Shown: positions 7,103 through 17,511, counted from the stretch's first letter. The stretch is 64,000 bases of DNA from Lachnospiraceae bacterium 28-4 (GCA_000403275.2 KE159599.1:583391-647390); one strand, 5' to 3'. The notes: generated by a model from the letters alone, not told the origin. Program-made: numbers and translations.

Positions 7103-9430
7103 CTACTTCTCCCAGCTCAATACGATCTTAAACAAATCGCCGTCCACTACAATCTCCATTTTTCCTCCCTGGATCTCCGTAAAGCTTTTCGCAATCGCCA
7201 GACCCAGGCCGCTTCCTTCCGTATTTCTCGAACTATCCCCGCGGACAAACCGTTCTGTCAGTTCTTCCGGATGTACACACAGCTCCACTGCTGACATATT
7301 CCTCAATCCGATCACGACTTTCTTATCCTGATCATCCAGATCCACATAAACCCGGCTCCCTGGCATCGCATATTTGATAATATTGGAATACAGGTTTTCG
7401 AATATACGGTATGTCTTTTCGCTGTCCAGCCTAAGCACCACTTTTTCCTCCGGCATGCGGAAACGGAATATCAGATTAGCATCCTCAATCTTATCCTCAT
7501 ATTCCAAATATACCTGCCGCATCAGATTGCAGATATCCACCTCCATCAGATTCACCGTTACATTCCGGCTGCTCGCCTTGCTGACTTCAAACAGATCCTC
7601 AATCAGCCGTTTCAGCCGCAAAGATTTTTTCTCCAGCACGGCCAGATATTCCTTCCTTTGTTCCTCCGTCACCCCTTCCTCTTTCAGCAGATCGACGTAC
7701 GTCGTGATCGCCGTCAAAGGTGTCTTCAAATCGTGGGACACGTTGGTGATCAACTCCGCCTTCATTCTCTGGCTCTTGACTTCCTCATCCACCGCTTTCC
7801 GAAAACCTTCCTGTATCTTATAAAGTTCATCTTTATAGGATTCAAAGACTCCGAAGTCTTCATCGAACGTCGTGTTCAAATTGCCCTCCGCAATCGAACC
7901 TGTCGCGTCCAGGAGCTGTTGGTACTGATCCTGTATTTTTCTAATATATTTTTTACTGAAAAAGTAAAGGACTATCGAATAAATAATGAGGGCAAACCAT
8001 CCGAAACACCATATACTGCACATAAGCCCAACCAATATAAAATTAATCAGTATCGCCTTATGGAGAGTGATTTTCACATCTCCGTCCAGATTCACATGCA
8101 GCAATTCATCCTTAAATCCCCGCCACAGTTTCCGAAGCCACTTTCCAAACTTTGTGACTGCCCGTACACACAGGCTTCTTTCCTTCAAAAATCCCCGGAT
8201 TCCCAGTGCCGGAACCTCTCCCAACGTATTTACAGCATAGAGCCAGCCGCTGAAAAGAAGGAATAAAGTGCCGAAGTTCAATGCCCCTGTCAATATAGGG
8301 TAGCTTTCCGCCGGAAGAAAAAACAAATATTCGCTCCATATACTGTTATAATATCCCCGGTTGCTATCGCTCACCAGAGTAACCACCACATTTGGAAATG
8401 CCCCGGCAATCATAGCACCCAAAAATATCGTAGCTTCCAAAGGAATCCTTACCGCCTTCGTCCGATGCAGACAATATTTTTTATTCAGCATCAGCAGCAG
8501 CGCAGCAATGGTCAGCATTCCCAGCAGCACCAGGTAGACATCGTATGCCCCTGCCTGAAAATAAGCGTACCATTCATTCCACTCGGTATAAAGCATGCTG
8601 CTCTTTACGATTGCATTCCTTTGTTCCTGGGTCATGGCGTAAATAAAAATCGCATTTTTAGGAGCCTGGAGGGAACAGCTTACTTTTTTCGCCCTCCCCT
8701 CCAAGTCACTGTAGCCGTAGAATTCTTTCCGCCTGACAAAATAACCATTTTCATACATGTAACTGAATTTAGCGGAAAGATCCCGGCTTTTCATTACCGC
8801 CTGAACACTTTTTAACAATTCATCGGAGTTTTTTCCCTTGACCGCCACATGATCCGGATTCCCGGCATTGTCATAAGTCACCATGACATAATAAACATAT
8901 GGAAGTTCTTGCTTTTCGCTGTCGTCTCCTTCCGCCAGCGCTTCAATATTCTTTCCCGTATTTTTTATCAATTCCCCTGTTTCCCTGTCGATCGCACAAT
9001 AATCCATTTGCTGGGCTACCTGGGTTGTCACCTCGTTTTCCCATTCGTCAAAAATCTGGAACAGACGGTTTCGCATTTCATCCGGAAGGCCGTCAATATC
9101 GTTGACCATTTCCCCGTACACGTCCATCCCTTCCTCCATCATATGGATATCCCTGCTCGCTACATATTCCTCCTCGATATCCAGATACAGGTCGTCATAT
9201 CCGTACATCGTTTCATTGGTCTTTTCAGCCAGTTCTTTATATAATACATAATTGCTTATATATAAATATTCAAGAAACGAACCGCTTGACAGGCCGTCTT
9301 TATAATATTTATCCGCCTTGCTTTCAAAAACGGGATACAGCGCCATAAAACCGCCGGCAAACAACGCCGTTATCATACACGCGATCAGCAGACATATCTT
9401 TTTACTGCTTTTCAATTTTATATCCAACAC
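7103..9430 (-). CDS. Sensor histidine kinase, multi-pass membrane
   Basis: A 775-residue sensor kinase. An N-terminal membrane segment (about residues 12-32) is followed by a large extracytoplasmic domain to about residue 300. A cluster of further hydrophobic segments comes next, then a HAMP-like linker (LLDATGSIAEGNLNTTF). The HisKA domain has NVSHDLKTPLTAI (H566), and the HATPase domain includes GSGLGLAIAKSF. It overlaps the 3' end of its response regulator gene by 28 bases, giving an RR-HK operon read leftward. The signal is unknown. The wide, multi-segment membrane part resembles envelope-stress sensors of Lachnospiraceae more than simple two-TM kinases. Confidence 0.92.
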   Translation of the reverse strand: MLDIKLKSSKKICLLIACMITALFAGGFMALYPVFESKADKYYKDGLSSGSFLEYLYISNYVLYKELAEKTNETMYGYDDLYLDIEEEYVASRDIHMMEEGMDVYGEMVNDIDGLPDEMRNRLFQIFDEWENEVTTQVAQQMDYCAIDRETGELIKNTGKNIEALAEGDDSEKQELPYVYYVMVTYDNAGNPDHVAVKGKNSDELLKSVQAVMKSRDLSAKFSYMYENGYFVRRKEFYGYSDLEGRAKKVSCSLQAPKNAIFIYAMTQEQRNAIVKSSMLYTEWNEWYAYFQAGAYDVYLVLLGMLTIAALLLMLNKKYCLHRTKAVRIPLEATIFLGAMIAGAFPNVVVTLVSDSNRGYYNSIWSEYLFFLPAESYPILTGALNFGTLFLLFSGWLYAVNTLGEVPALGIRGFLKERSLCVRAVTKFGKWLRKLWRGFKDELLHVNLDGDVKITLHKAILINFILVGLMCSIWCFGWFALIIYSIVLYFFSKKYIRKIQDQYQQLLDATGSIAEGNLNTTFDEDFGVFESYKDELYKIQEGFRKAVDEEVKSQRMKAELITNVSHDLKTPLTAITTYVDLLKEEGVTEEQRKEYLAVLEKKSLRLKRLIEDLFEVSKASSRNVTVNLMEVDICNLMRQVYLEYEDKIEDANLIFRFRMPEEKVVLRLDSEKTYRIFENLYSNIIKYAMPGSRVYVDLDDQDKKVVIGLRNMSAVELCVHPEELTERFVRGDSSRNTEGSGLGLAIAKSFTEIQGGKMEIVVDGDLFKIVLSWEK

Positions 9431-10145
9431 CCCACACCACCTTTAAATATTTTGGTTCTTTCGGATTGATTTCTATTTTCTCCCTTATTTTGCGGATATG
9501 GACCATAATGGTATCCGTATTCACCGCCTGTTCGTTCCATACTCTTTCATATATTTCGTCGGCGCTGAACACTCTGCCAGGGTTTTTCATCAGAAGCAGC
9601 AGTATTTTGAATTCCAACGGGGTCATCTTCACCGGTTTTCCGTCCACATTGACCTCCACCGTCTCCTCATTCAGTTCCAGGCCGCCGATTACATGTACTT
9701 TATCGTTTTCTTTCCGGCCGCCTACCGCCTGCAGATATTTCCCATACCGTCTCAAATGGGAATTCACCCTTGCCAGCAGTTCCATCGTCGTAAAAGGCTT
9801 CGTCACATAGTCATCTGCGCCCATATTCAGTCCCATGATCTTATCTACTTCCTCAGACTTGGCAGACAACATGATGACCGGAAAATCATATCCTTTTTCC
9901 CTCATTTTCATCAGCATGGTGACGCCGTCCATCCTGGGCATCATAATATCCACAATGGCCAGATGGATTTCCTCCTTTTCGATCACGTTTAAGCCTTCTA
10001 TTCCATCAGCCGCCTGGAATACGACATATCCCTGGTTCCGCAGATAGATTTCGATTCCTTCCCTGATGTCCTTATCGTCCTCAACAATTAATATATGTTT
10101 TTGCCAAAGTGTGTTCTCTTGACCAAAAGTATGATATCCTTCCAT
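9402..10145 (-). CDS. OmpR/PhoB-type response regulator
   Basis: Receiver domain with IVEDD and phosphoacceptor Asp in VDIMMPRMDG (D66 from the chosen start), then a C-terminal winged helix (LTPLEFKILLLLM ... VWNEQAVNTDTIMVHIRKIREKIE). The start at 10145 is preceded by AAAGGAG. The longer open frame to 10241 has no site. The gene is followed by and overlaps the sensor kinase, so the two form a cognate pair. Target genes are not evident in the window. Confidence 0.92.
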   Translation of the reverse strand: MEGYHTFGQENTLWQKHILIVEDDKDIREGIEIYLRNQGYVVFQAADGIEGLNVIEKEEIHLAIVDIMMPRMDGVTMLMKMREKGYDFPVIMLSAKSEEVDKIMGLNMGADDYVTKPFTTMELLARVNSHLRRYGKYLQAVGGRKENDKVHVIGGLELNEETVEVNVDGKPVKMTPLEFKILLLLMKNPGRVFSADEIYERVWNEQAVNTDTIMVHIRKIREKIEINPKEPKYLKVVWGVGYKIEKQ

Positions 10146-10349
10146 TTTCGTATCCGCTCCTTTCCATATTCGGCCTCTTTCGGCGGAGTGTTGATTCCCG
10201 CTGTTGAAAGTATACCACATTTGGAGAAAGTAACCTATCAATTCCGATGTTGTTCCTGACTACAAAATATATCCTAAATGGGAAACCTAAACAGGATGCG
10301 CTGTGAAAGATAAAGAAATTCTTAAGAAACCCGGAGGAATTATGAAAAT

Positions 10350-10375
10350 CGGACAGGAAAGACTTTCCCTGTCCG
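10350..10375 (-). terminator. Possible terminator of the deacetylase-like gene
   Basis: Stem CGGACAGG/CCTGTCCG with a short interior. On the minus strand it is followed by ATTTTC, so the T-tract is weak. It lies 36 bases after the stop of the deacetylase-like gene. Confidence 0.4.
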
Positions 10376-10410
10376 CTCTGTACTCTATATACCGACTCTG
10401 CATCCCCTTC

Positions 10411-11262
10411 CTAGTCCTTGACCTGTCTCCCCTCTCCGTTTAAATGATATCTTTCCCTGTAAATCAGCCGCGATACCGGCACGATCTCATAGCCCTGTTC
10501 CTCCAGCCCGGTAATTAATCTTTCTAACGCCTGGGCCGTATATTTTGCCCCGTTATGACAGCGGATGATCGATCCGTTTTTTAAATCCCCGCTCTTTAAC
10601 ACATTATTTAAAATCGCATCCACGCCATAATCCTTCCAGTCCAGCGAATCCACATCCCAGCATACGGAATAATACCCGCATTTTGCCGCAGAACTTATGA
10701 CACGGTTGTCATAATCCCCATAAGGAGGGCGGAACAGAAACATTTCATAACCCGTCAGCTCCTGCACTTTTGTATGCGCCTGTTCTATCTCCTCCAGGCA
10801 TTCCTCCGCCGTAAGCTGGGGCATATGTTTATGGCTCTCCCCTATGCTCCCGAGATCATGCCCTGCACTAAGAATCGTTTTCACGTCATCCGGATAGTTT
10901 TCCACCCATCCTCCGGACAGAAAAAATGTCGCCTGAATATTATGTTTTTTTAACGTCTTCAATATGCTGGTTATGTCCCCGTTCCCGTACACGGCCTCAA
11001 AGGACAGCGCCACCTCCTTTTTATCTGTTTCCACACTGCTGATAGGAAGGAGCTTTCCGTTCACGCTGCTCGTAACCGTCACGGATCCGGGCAGCACTGC
11101 CGCCGCCCCCCTCACCAAAGCCAGCGCTGCCAGTACGAATGCCAAAATCCCCGCGCCTTTTGCCACAAGCAGATTCCGGTAATCCTCTTTCGATTGCCCT
11201 TCTTCTCTTTTCGGTATTATTTTTCCTATTCCTTTCTTTATCCCTTCCACATGCCGATTCAT
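10411..11262 (-). CDS. Polysaccharide deacetylase-like, degenerate site
   Basis: A 283-residue CE4-fold protein with an N-terminal membrane anchor (about residues 33-58), so it acts outside the membrane. FRPPYGDYDNRV, WDVDSLDWKD and the C-terminal IVPVSRLI segment are typical. The usual metal/catalytic motif TFDAAWG is SFEAVYG here (Asp to Glu at residue 89). The NHSxxH metal motif reads SIGESH, so the first metal histidine is Ile140 and only H144 remains. It may be an inactive paralogue or bind metal differently. It is followed by a weak hairpin and stands as a single gene. Confidence 0.82.
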   Translation of the reverse strand: MNRHVEGIKKGIGKIIPKREEGQSKEDYRNLLVAKGAGILAFVLAALALVRGAAAVLPGSVTVTSSVNGKLLPISSVETDKKEVALSFEAVYGNGDITSILKTLKKHNIQATFFLSGGWVENYPDDVKTILSAGHDLGSIGESHKHMPQLTAEECLEEIEQAHTKVQELTGYEMFLFRPPYGDYDNRVISSAAKCGYYSVCWDVDSLDWKDYGVDAILNNVLKSGDLKNGSIIRCHNGAKYTAQALERLITGLEEQGYEIVPVSRLIYRERYHLNGEGRQVKD

Positions 11263-11376
11263 ATATACAACACCTGCCGCTTTTGTTTTTACAATATATG
11301 ATACCCCCGATCCGAATAGACTTTACTCCCGGCAAACCGTCCGCTATCATACAAACATCGGCAACATCGTATTCAC

Positions 11377-11421
11377 AAAAGCGCAAAGCCCTTGCTGCTC
11401 CGCGGGCTTTGCGCTTTTTTT
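11377..11421. terminator. Strong terminator, bidirectional
   Basis: Stem GCGCAAAGCCC/GGGCTTTGCGC with AAAA on one side and seven T on the other. It lies at the pepT stop codon (minus strand) and can terminate either way. Confidence 0.85.
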
Positions 11422-12649
11422 ATTTCGCATATTTTTCCGCTATTCTGATCAAAACCTCCACAATTTTTTCCATATCGTCCGCACAGGCGTACTCAAACCT
11501 TCCGTGGAAATTCTGTCCGCCCGTGCATAGGTTCGGACAGGGAAGCCCCATGAACGACAGCCTCGCGCCGTCGGTTCCTCCCCGGATCGGCACCACTGCC
11601 GGCTCCACGCCCAGTTCTTCCATGGCCTCCTTTGCATTTTCCACCAAATGCATATGCTTCTCTATCATTTCCTTCATATTATAATAAGAATCTTCCAAAT
11701 CAATCTCAAAGGTTCCCTCTCCGTACTTCTCATTCAGATAATTTCCGATCTGCCAAAAGGTTTCCTTCCTCTTTTCGAATTTTTCCTTGTCATGATCCCT
11801 GATAATATATTCCGCTTCCGCTTTTTCCACCGTACCCTTCAAGGAATCCAGATGGTAAAAACCTTCATAACCGCATGTATGAGCCGGAATCTCTGCCGGC
11901 GGAAGCATGGACTGGAATTCCTGGATCATCAGGATCGCATTGCGCATCTTCCCTTTCGCCTCTCCGGGATGCACGCTCCGTCCGTATACCGTTACCTTCG
12001 CTCCGGCCCCATTAAAATTCTCATACTCCAGCTCGCCCAGCCTTCCGCCGTCCACGGTATAAGCGTAATCCGCCCCGAAAAGCTTCACATCGAAATAATC
12101 GGCCCCGTTCCCCACTTCTTCATCGGGAGTAAAACCGACCCTTATCTTTCCGTGAACGACCTCCTGATGCTGCAATAAATATTCCGCCATAGCCATGATT
12201 TCCGCCACTCCGGCCTTATCGTCCGCTCCAAGAAGGGTAGTCCCGTCCGTCACGATCAGCCGCTTTCCTGTATAAGAAGCCAGTTCCGGGAAATCTGCCA
12301 CATGCATCACAATCTGTTTTTCTTCGTTCAGCACGATATCATTTCCATCATAATCTTTTACAATACGTGGCTTTACTCCCGCTCCCGCCGCAGCAGGAGA
12401 AGTATCCATATGGGCGATAAATCCGAGTACCGGCGCGCCGGTACAGCCTTCGGAAGCCGGAATGGAAGCATACACATAGCACCGTTCCCTGTCGTAAACG
12501 ACCTCCTCCGCGCCCATTGCTTCCAACTGGCCTGCCAAGACTTTCGCCAGATCGTGCTGCTTTTGCGTGGAAGGCGTCGATACGCTCCCCTCCGCAGACT
12601 CCGTATCAATCTTTACATATTGTAAAAAATTCTCAATTACTTTTTCCAT
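11420..12649 (-). CDS. pepT: Peptidase T (tripeptidase)
   Basis: A 409-residue M20B zinc aminopeptidase that removes the N-terminal residue from tripeptides in the cytoplasm. Metal and catalytic motifs are present: [38 protein letters not shown] and [13 protein letters not shown]. Length is normal for the family. The start is supported by GAGG eight bases upstream. It lies 27 bases downstream of a chemoreceptor gene on the same strand and ends at a strong terminator. Confidence 0.95.
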   Translation of the reverse strand: MEKVIENFLQYVKIDTESAEGSVSTPSTQKQHDLAKVLAGQLEAMGAEEVVYDRERCYVYASIPASEGCTGAPVLGFIAHMDTSPAAAGAGVKPRIVKDYDGNDIVLNEEKQIVMHVADFPELASYTGKRLIVTDGTTLLGADDKAGVAEIMAMAEYLLQHQEVVHGKIRVGFTPDEEVGNGADYFDVKLFGADYAYTVDGGRLGELEYENFNGAGAKVTVYGRSVHPGEAKGKMRNAILMIQEFQSMLPPAEIPAHTCGYEGFYHLDSLKGTVEKAEAEYIIRDHDKEKFEKRKETFWQIGNYLNEKYGEGTFEIDLEDSYYNMKEMIEKHMHLVENAKEAMEELGVEPAVVPIRGGTDGARLSFMGLPCPNLCTGGQNFHGRFEYACADDMEKIVEVLIRIAEKYAK

Positions 12650-12676
12650 CTTCTCGTCCTCGTCCTTCTTCTTTTC

Positions 12677-14140
12677 CTACATCGCCGCGTAAGATTTCAG
12701 TTCCTGCGATAATGCCCGGATATTATCCAGCACCTTTCCGCATTCCTCCATCTGGCGCGCCGCCTCCGAAGCCGTCTTTACCCCGGCCTCCGAATATGCC
12801 GCCACTTCCTCGCTGGAAGCCGACAAATTGGTGATTCTTTCCGCAATGATGCCCGTCGCCTGAAGGATTTCCCCGATGGTCATTTCCATATTATGGATGC
12901 TGTCCGTCAGGCCTCCGACCTCTCCATCGATCTCCTCAAATTTCTTCTTCGCCACTTCGATCATCTCCGTCTGCCGGTTAATCGACTCCACCGAGTTCTC
13001 CAGGCTGTCCGAAGCGCTTCTCGCATCTTCTATCAGATCTTTAATAATATGCGTGATCCTCCCCGTGGCATCCTTTGTCTGCTCCGAAAGCTGCCGGATT
13101 TCATCCGCCACCACGGCAAAACCTTTCCCCGCATCTCCGGCGCGGGCAGCTTCTATGGAAGCATTCAGCGCCAGCAGATTTGTCTGGGACGATATGTTCA
13201 AAATATCCCCTACAATGCTTTTCACCTCATCCACCCGGGCAGTCAGCCTCGCAGTCGCCTCTACGGTTTCCTTGCTTGCTGACTCCACGCCTTCCGCCTG
13301 TCCTTTCAGCTCGCGAACCAGCCTGGTTCCCTCCTCCACGTTTTGCGAAGCGGCCCTGGATATTTCCCCTACCCTTGTGCTTTCCTTTCCCGCCAGATCG
13401 GAACTTTCCTGTATCGTATTACACATATCGGCCTGTTCCTGGATTGCCTGAGCCGTATTTTCCGTACTCGCAGCAATATTATTCATTGAAAAACTGTTTG
13501 TATCGATGCTTTCCTTCAAGTCGCCCAGCATCTTATTGGCATTTTCAAAATTCCTGTTAATCTCTTCCGCCGCGGCCACCATTTTTTTCGTTATTGTTTC
13601 CTGCCTCGCCGCCGCTCCTCTTATATTGCCCATATTTTCTTCGTTAAATTTCTGCGTAATATCCATTACGCTGTAAGTCGCTAGGCATATCAGAATGGTA
13701 ATCGTCCATCTTATCATGGCAAACCCTACATCCATCGTCCCTTCGGATGCATCTCTTACCGTCCTGACAATATTCGCCACCACAATTACTGATGTCCCGT
13801 ACCAGGCATACCGCTTATTCAAATACGTAATGGCCGCTGTCATAATCGGAAACGCATATACATAAGTAAGTTCCTCCGCTCCCATACACATCATGACGAG
13901 AAAAGACAAAGCTCCCATGCCGGTCATCACGATCCCGCACAGTTTCCGTCCCCTGAACATCAAATACCCAGCCGCACTGACGCACAATGCCAGCACAAAT
14001 ATAACCATCTGTATATAAGTGCCGGTACTCGCCGTCTTCTGCACGATTGCATACAGCATCGACAAAACCATGTAAAACAAAGTCGCTCCAATCAATATAA
14101 ATACCCTTTTGTCCGCCCTTACAAATTGCTCCCTCGTCAT
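12677..14140 (-). CDS. Methyl-accepting chemotaxis protein, membrane type
   Basis: A 487-residue chemoreceptor-like protein. About six hydrophobic segments fill residues 10-175, with no long periplasmic loop, so it may sense within or at the membrane. The cytoplasmic part is a coiled-coil signalling domain with the highly conserved hairpin tip [40 protein letters not shown] split here as [20 protein letters not shown] and [22 protein letters not shown] precedes the start. It is divergent from the cytoplasmic receptor gene at 14418. Confidence 0.92.
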   Translation of the reverse strand: MTREQFVRADKRVFILIGATLFYMVLSMLYAIVQKTASTGTYIQMVIFVLALCVSAAGYLMFRGRKLCGIVMTGMGALSFLVMMCMGAEELTYVYAFPIMTAAITYLNKRYAWYGTSVIVVANIVRTVRDASEGTMDVGFAMIRWTITILICLATYSVMDITQKFNEENMGNIRGAAARQETITKKMVAAAEEINRNFENANKMLGDLKESIDTNSFSMNNIAASTENTAQAIQEQADMCNTIQESSDLAGKESTRVGEISRAASQNVEEGTRLVRELKGQAEGVESASKETVEATARLTARVDEVKSIVGDILNISSQTNLLALNASIEAARAGDAGKGFAVVADEIRQLSEQTKDATGRITHIIKDLIEDARSASDSLENSVESINRQTEMIEVAKKKFEEIDGEVGGLTDSIHNMEMTIGEILQATGIIAERITNLSASSEEVAAYSEAGVKTASEAARQMEECGKVLDNIRALSQELKSYAAM

Positions 14141-14417
14141 CCCTCTTCCTCCGTAACTTCTTACTGCTCCATATACCGGATACAGGACTTTTCCCTTTCC
14201 GGCTCCCGTCTGTTTACTTCTATTATTAATATATCATTTTGCCATTCATTTTTAAAGTGATAAACAGACAAAATTCATACTTTTGCCACTATCCGAAAGG
14301 GAATAAAAATATTTTTTTATGTTTTCATATCCTATTTGCACAAAATGTGATAAAATAAATGCAAGTAATTTTTCGAAAGCGACAGTATCATGCAGAAATA
14401 TCATGGAGGTAGGCAAA

Positions 14418-15869
14418 ATGTTTCACAACAAAAAAAATGGCTTAAAGGAACTGGCAATTCTGGCACCTCTTACGGAGCAACCTTCCAACAGGGAAGCCTA
14501 TGCCATTTATAAACGTCTGGAAAAGGGCAGAAAGCAGTTCAACACTCTGTCTTCCGACGGATTAAGCGCCGCCATGGACATCAGCACAGTATCACTTACC
14601 CTCAATGAGAAAGCCGAACTGCTCAAACAGACATGCGGTTATCTGGAACGATCCATATCCGCTATCGATGCTTCCTCTAAAACCACTTCCCGGATCACGG
14701 GAGAAGTCACAAACGCGCAGGAGCATCAATCCATGTCCATCATCGAGATATCCGTAAATGCGGCGGATATCCTTACACATACCCAGCAGAGCGAAGAAAG
14801 CATCGGTTCTATCATTGATATTTCCCAATCCGCTTCTTCATTTTCCAGTGAGATGAAAAGCGATATGGAATCCCTCTTGGAAGTCATCCAGCAAATGCAG
14901 GAGGTGATTTCTTCCATCAATAATATTTCGTCACAGACCAACCTTCTTGCCCTGAATGCGTCCATCGAAGCCGCCAGGGCCGGGGAAGCCGGCAAAGGTT
15001 TTGCCGTGGTTGCCGACGAGATCCGTACGCTGGCGGAACAAACGAATGCCCTTACTTCCAATATGGGAAAATTCGTAGGAAAAGTAGAAAACGCCTCCCA
15101 GAGAAGCAAAAAGAGCATCGCTTCCACGGCGGACGCTTTGGCGCAGATGACGGAAAAGCTGACCGAAGTCGATGCCCTGAACAAAGAAAACCGCCAGAAA
15201 GTCATTGACATCAATAACGAAATAAATAATATTGCCGGAAGCAGCGCGGAAATCAGCCATGCCCTGGAACAACTCGATGAGCAATCCACAGAGCTTTACG
15301 GGCAGATCTCTTACCTGACGGAAGATGTTTCCCGTATTTCGGAAGTCAGCAAAAGCATGAAAGATATTATGCGCCCCCTGGATTCCGCGGAAAACCACCT
15401 TTCCGGCCTGAACCATATGATAGGCCAAATGTCCTCCGATCATTTTTATATGCCGGACAACAAACAATTCCTCCGGCAAATCCGCGCGGCTATTGACGCC
15501 CATACATTATGGCTTAAAAACCTGGGAAAAATGGTCGAAACAGGAAAACCGGCAGCTTTGCAGACCAACAATAAAAAATGCGCCTTCGGACATTTCTACT
15601 ACAGCAGAACGCCGGGCAATCTCCGCATTTTGCCAATATGGAAGAAAATCGAGCCGGTACATAAAGAACTTCACCAGACCGGAAAAGACGTGATTCTTGC
15701 CCTGCAATCGGAAAATCCGGAACAGGCAGAAAAATTGTTCAAACATGTGCAGGAGCTTTCTTCCTCCTTATTGCATGATTTTGAAACCATCACTTCCGAA
15801 ATAGAACGTTTGGATCAAAACCATATCAATGTTTTTGAAACTCTTTCGGAAGATAACGAACAGACATGA
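14418..15869 (+). CDS. Cytoplasmic chemoreceptor with CZB domain
   Basis: About 483 residues from MFHNKKNG, which has GGAGG eight bases upstream. The open frame extends further 5' but lacks a site. No membrane segment is evident. The signalling hairpin [20 protein letters not shown] and [17 protein letters not shown] is central. The C-terminus (from about residue 375) is a CZB domain: [23 protein letters not shown] and [11 protein letters not shown] supply the zinc His/Cys ligands. In other bacteria CZB receptors respond to oxidants or hypochlorous acid and to zinc. It is transcribed away from the membrane receptor at 12677. Confidence 0.9.
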   Translation: MFHNKKNGLKELAILAPLTEQPSNREAYAIYKRLEKGRKQFNTLSSDGLSAAMDISTVSLTLNEKAELLKQTCGYLERSISAIDASSKTTSRITGEVTNAQEHQSMSIIEISVNAADILTHTQQSEESIGSIIDISQSASSFSSEMKSDMESLLEVIQQMQEVISSINNISSQTNLLALNASIEAARAGEAGKGFAVVADEIRTLAEQTNALTSNMGKFVGKVENASQRSKKSIASTADALAQMTEKLTEVDALNKENRQKVIDINNEINNIAGSSAEISHALEQLDEQSTELYGQISYLTEDVSRISEVSKSMKDIMRPLDSAENHLSGLNHMIGQMSSDHFYMPDNKQFLRQIRAAIDAHTLWLKNLGKMVETGKPAALQTNNKKCAFGHFYYSRTPGNLRILPIWKKIEPVHKELHQTGKDVILALQSENPEQAEKLFKHVQELSSSLLHDFETITSEIERLDQNHINVFETLSEDNEQT

Positions 15870-15904
15870 ATCAATAGAAATCAATAAACAATGCTATTGC
15901 AGGA

Positions 15905-16597
15905 CTATAACAGTCCGGCAAACAGAGGGGCGGCAGCTACCGTCAGTATCCCTGACACAACGATGGAAAGGCTGCTCATCGCCCCTTCTATTTCTCCCAA
16001 TTCCATAGCCTTAGCCGTACCGATGGCATGAGCGGAAGTCCCAAGAGCCAGTCCTTTTGCGATGGGATTTTGAATCCGAAAAAGCTTAAAAACGCCCTCG
16101 GCGATTACATTTCCCAAAATTCCCGTAATAATGATCACAACAACCGTCACTGTCACGATTCCCTCCAGTTTTTCGGAGACTCCCATTCCGATTGCCGTCG
16201 TGATGGATTTTGGCAGCAGAGTAACATATTGTTCATGCGTAAAGCCAAACAGTTTCGACATAATGAAAACCGTAGCCAAACTGGAAAATACCCCGGAAGC
16301 AATGGCCGTAATCACAGCCGCCCAGTTTTTTTTCAGCAGTTCCATCTGCTGATAAAGGGGAACTGCCAGACACACCGTAGCCGGCGTCAAAAGATAACTC
16401 AAATATTTTCCCCCCTCGTAATAATCGTCATAATCTACCCGGAATATGCCCAACATAACCATTACAAATGCAATGGAAATAAAAAGAGGATTGCACAACG
16501 GACTTTTTACCCTCTTTTTTATCCATAATCCCGCCTCATATCCGACTACGCTGACCGCCACCCCAAAAAATAACGACTTCCCTATCAGTTCTTCCAT
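15905..16597 (-). CDS. lrgB: LrgB family membrane protein
   Basis: A 230-residue, multi-pass membrane protein with LrgB signatures: LLPKSITTAIGMGVSEKLEG, GNVIAEGVFKLF and KGLALGTSAHAIGTAKAMELGE. LrgB works with LrgA in holin/antiholin-like control of murein hydrolases or in pyruvate/organic-acid transport. The start at 16597 overlaps the end of lrgA, with an AAGGG-type site inside the lrgA 3' end, so the pair is translationally linked. Confidence 0.92.
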   Translation of the reverse strand: MEELIGKSLFFGVAVSVVGYEAGLWIKKRVKSPLCNPLFISIAFVMVMLGIFRVDYDDYYEGGKYLSYLLTPATVCLAVPLYQQMELLKKNWAAVITAIASGVFSSLATVFIMSKLFGFTHEQYVTLLPKSITTAIGMGVSEKLEGIVTVTVVVIIITGILGNVIAEGVFKLFRIQNPIAKGLALGTSAHAIGTAKAMELGEIEGAMSSLSIVVSGILTVAAAPLFAGLL

Positions 16598-16599
16598 AA

Positions 16600-16977
16600 T
16601 CATCCCTTCTTCTGTGTCATATCCGTATCTTTTTTTCCTTTTCTTATCATACTCTGCGCACATTTCCCGGTCACCGCCATAACGACTACCGTTGTCACGG
16701 CCACCACCGCCGCCAGCGGAAGGAAAATCCCTTCCAGCTCATGATAAGAGTCCAACAGCCCCACCGCTGCAGGGATAAACATAAGCGGCATGATCTCAAT
16801 GAGAAAATCCGCGCTTTCTTTTACCGCTTCCACCTTCAAAAGTCCGCTCATCAGCAGAGCCAGCATAATCCCAAGGCCATATATGCTCCCCGGAACCGGC
16901 AGAGGCAGTAATTTTTCCAGAAATTCCCCAGCCAGGGCAATGAGGATAATAATTCCAAATTGTTTCATATATTTCAT
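16600..16977 (-). CDS. lrgA: LrgA/CidA family holin-like protein
   Basis: A 125-residue protein with four hydrophobic segments and the family segment LPLPVPGSIYGLGIMLALLM, plus FLIEIMPLMFIPAAVGL. It is the small partner of LrgB, located just upstream and overlapping it. GGAAG precedes the start. A perfect palindrome lies in its promoter region, and no LytTR or LysR regulator gene is adjacent. Confidence 0.92.
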   Translation of the reverse strand: MKYMKQFGIIILIALAGEFLEKLLPLPVPGSIYGLGIMLALLMSGLLKVEAVKESADFLIEIMPLMFIPAAVGLLDSYHELEGIFLPLAAVVAVTTVVVMAVTGKCAQSMIRKGKKDTDMTQKKG

Positions 16978-16990
16978 AAATTCTTCCTTT

Positions 16991-17007
16991 TATACATATG
17001 ATGTATA
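16991..17007. promoter_or_regulatory. Palindrome upstream of lrgAB
   Basis: A perfect inverted repeat TATACAT-ATG-ATGTATA lies 13 bases upstream of the lrgA start codon, where a -10 region or operator would be expected. Whether it binds a regulator is not known. Confidence 0.45.
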
Positions 17008-17090
17008 TGTAGTCTATTTATTGGTTGATGGAATTTTTACATTTTAACATGTTGGCGGAGGGATGGCAAGGGGGGAGAATGTGCGGGCGA

Positions 17091-17280
17091 GGGAATCCAT
17101 TTTTATAAGCGCCATGGCGGAGGGATCCCAATGGGCCGGGACAGCCGGGAAAGGGGCGGTCGGGACTTCGGTTTTCTGCCGTTGCGTACAATCAGTCATT
17201 TCACTTATGAAATGGTTGATAACCGGAGAGAAACCGCCAGGGAGGGCAGTTTCAGGAAGCAGAGGCACGGATGCCCCTCA
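17091..17280. repeat. Half palindromic element, family 2, right arm lost
   Basis: It starts with GGGAATCCATTTTTATAAGCGCC and runs through an arm, then the conserved GGTTTTCTGCCGTTGCGTAC and TTTCACTTATGAAATGG segments, to the core hairpin GGCACGGATGCC. These align with the left halves of the full copies at 30116-30463 and 41754-42102. The right arm is absent: the match stops near 17280. It lies between the divergent lrgA and 17347 starts. Confidence 0.8.
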
Positions 17281-17346
17281 ATATGCAGGATTATGCATTG
17301 TTATATCAACGACTCTTCTCTTTTATATGTTTATGGAGGATTACAG

Positions 17347-17511
17347 ATGTCGGAAGATTCTATGTTAAAGAGATTTTCTATGTCCGAGATTGTGACAGAA
17401 GATGATAATTGGACCAAATATTCGGCTCTGCATGATTCCTTTCTGGAAGAGCTTTCTTATAGTAAACGAAAATGCCACAAGACGGATATATGGTTATTGG
17501 ATGATATGTAG
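17347..17511 (+). CDS. Small hypothetical protein, 54 residues
   Basis: A 54-codon ORF, MSEDSMLKRFSMSEIVTEDD onward, with a strong GGAGG seven bases upstream of its ATG. It is acidic and hydrophilic, with no membrane segment and no family I recognise. It sits just after the broken end of a palindromic element and before a separate consensus promoter, so it would need its own promoter, perhaps within or near the element. It may be a real small gene or a fortuitous ORF. Confidence 0.45.
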   Translation: MSEDSMLKRFSMSEIVTEDDNWTKYSALHDSFLEELSYSKRKCHKTDIWLLDDM

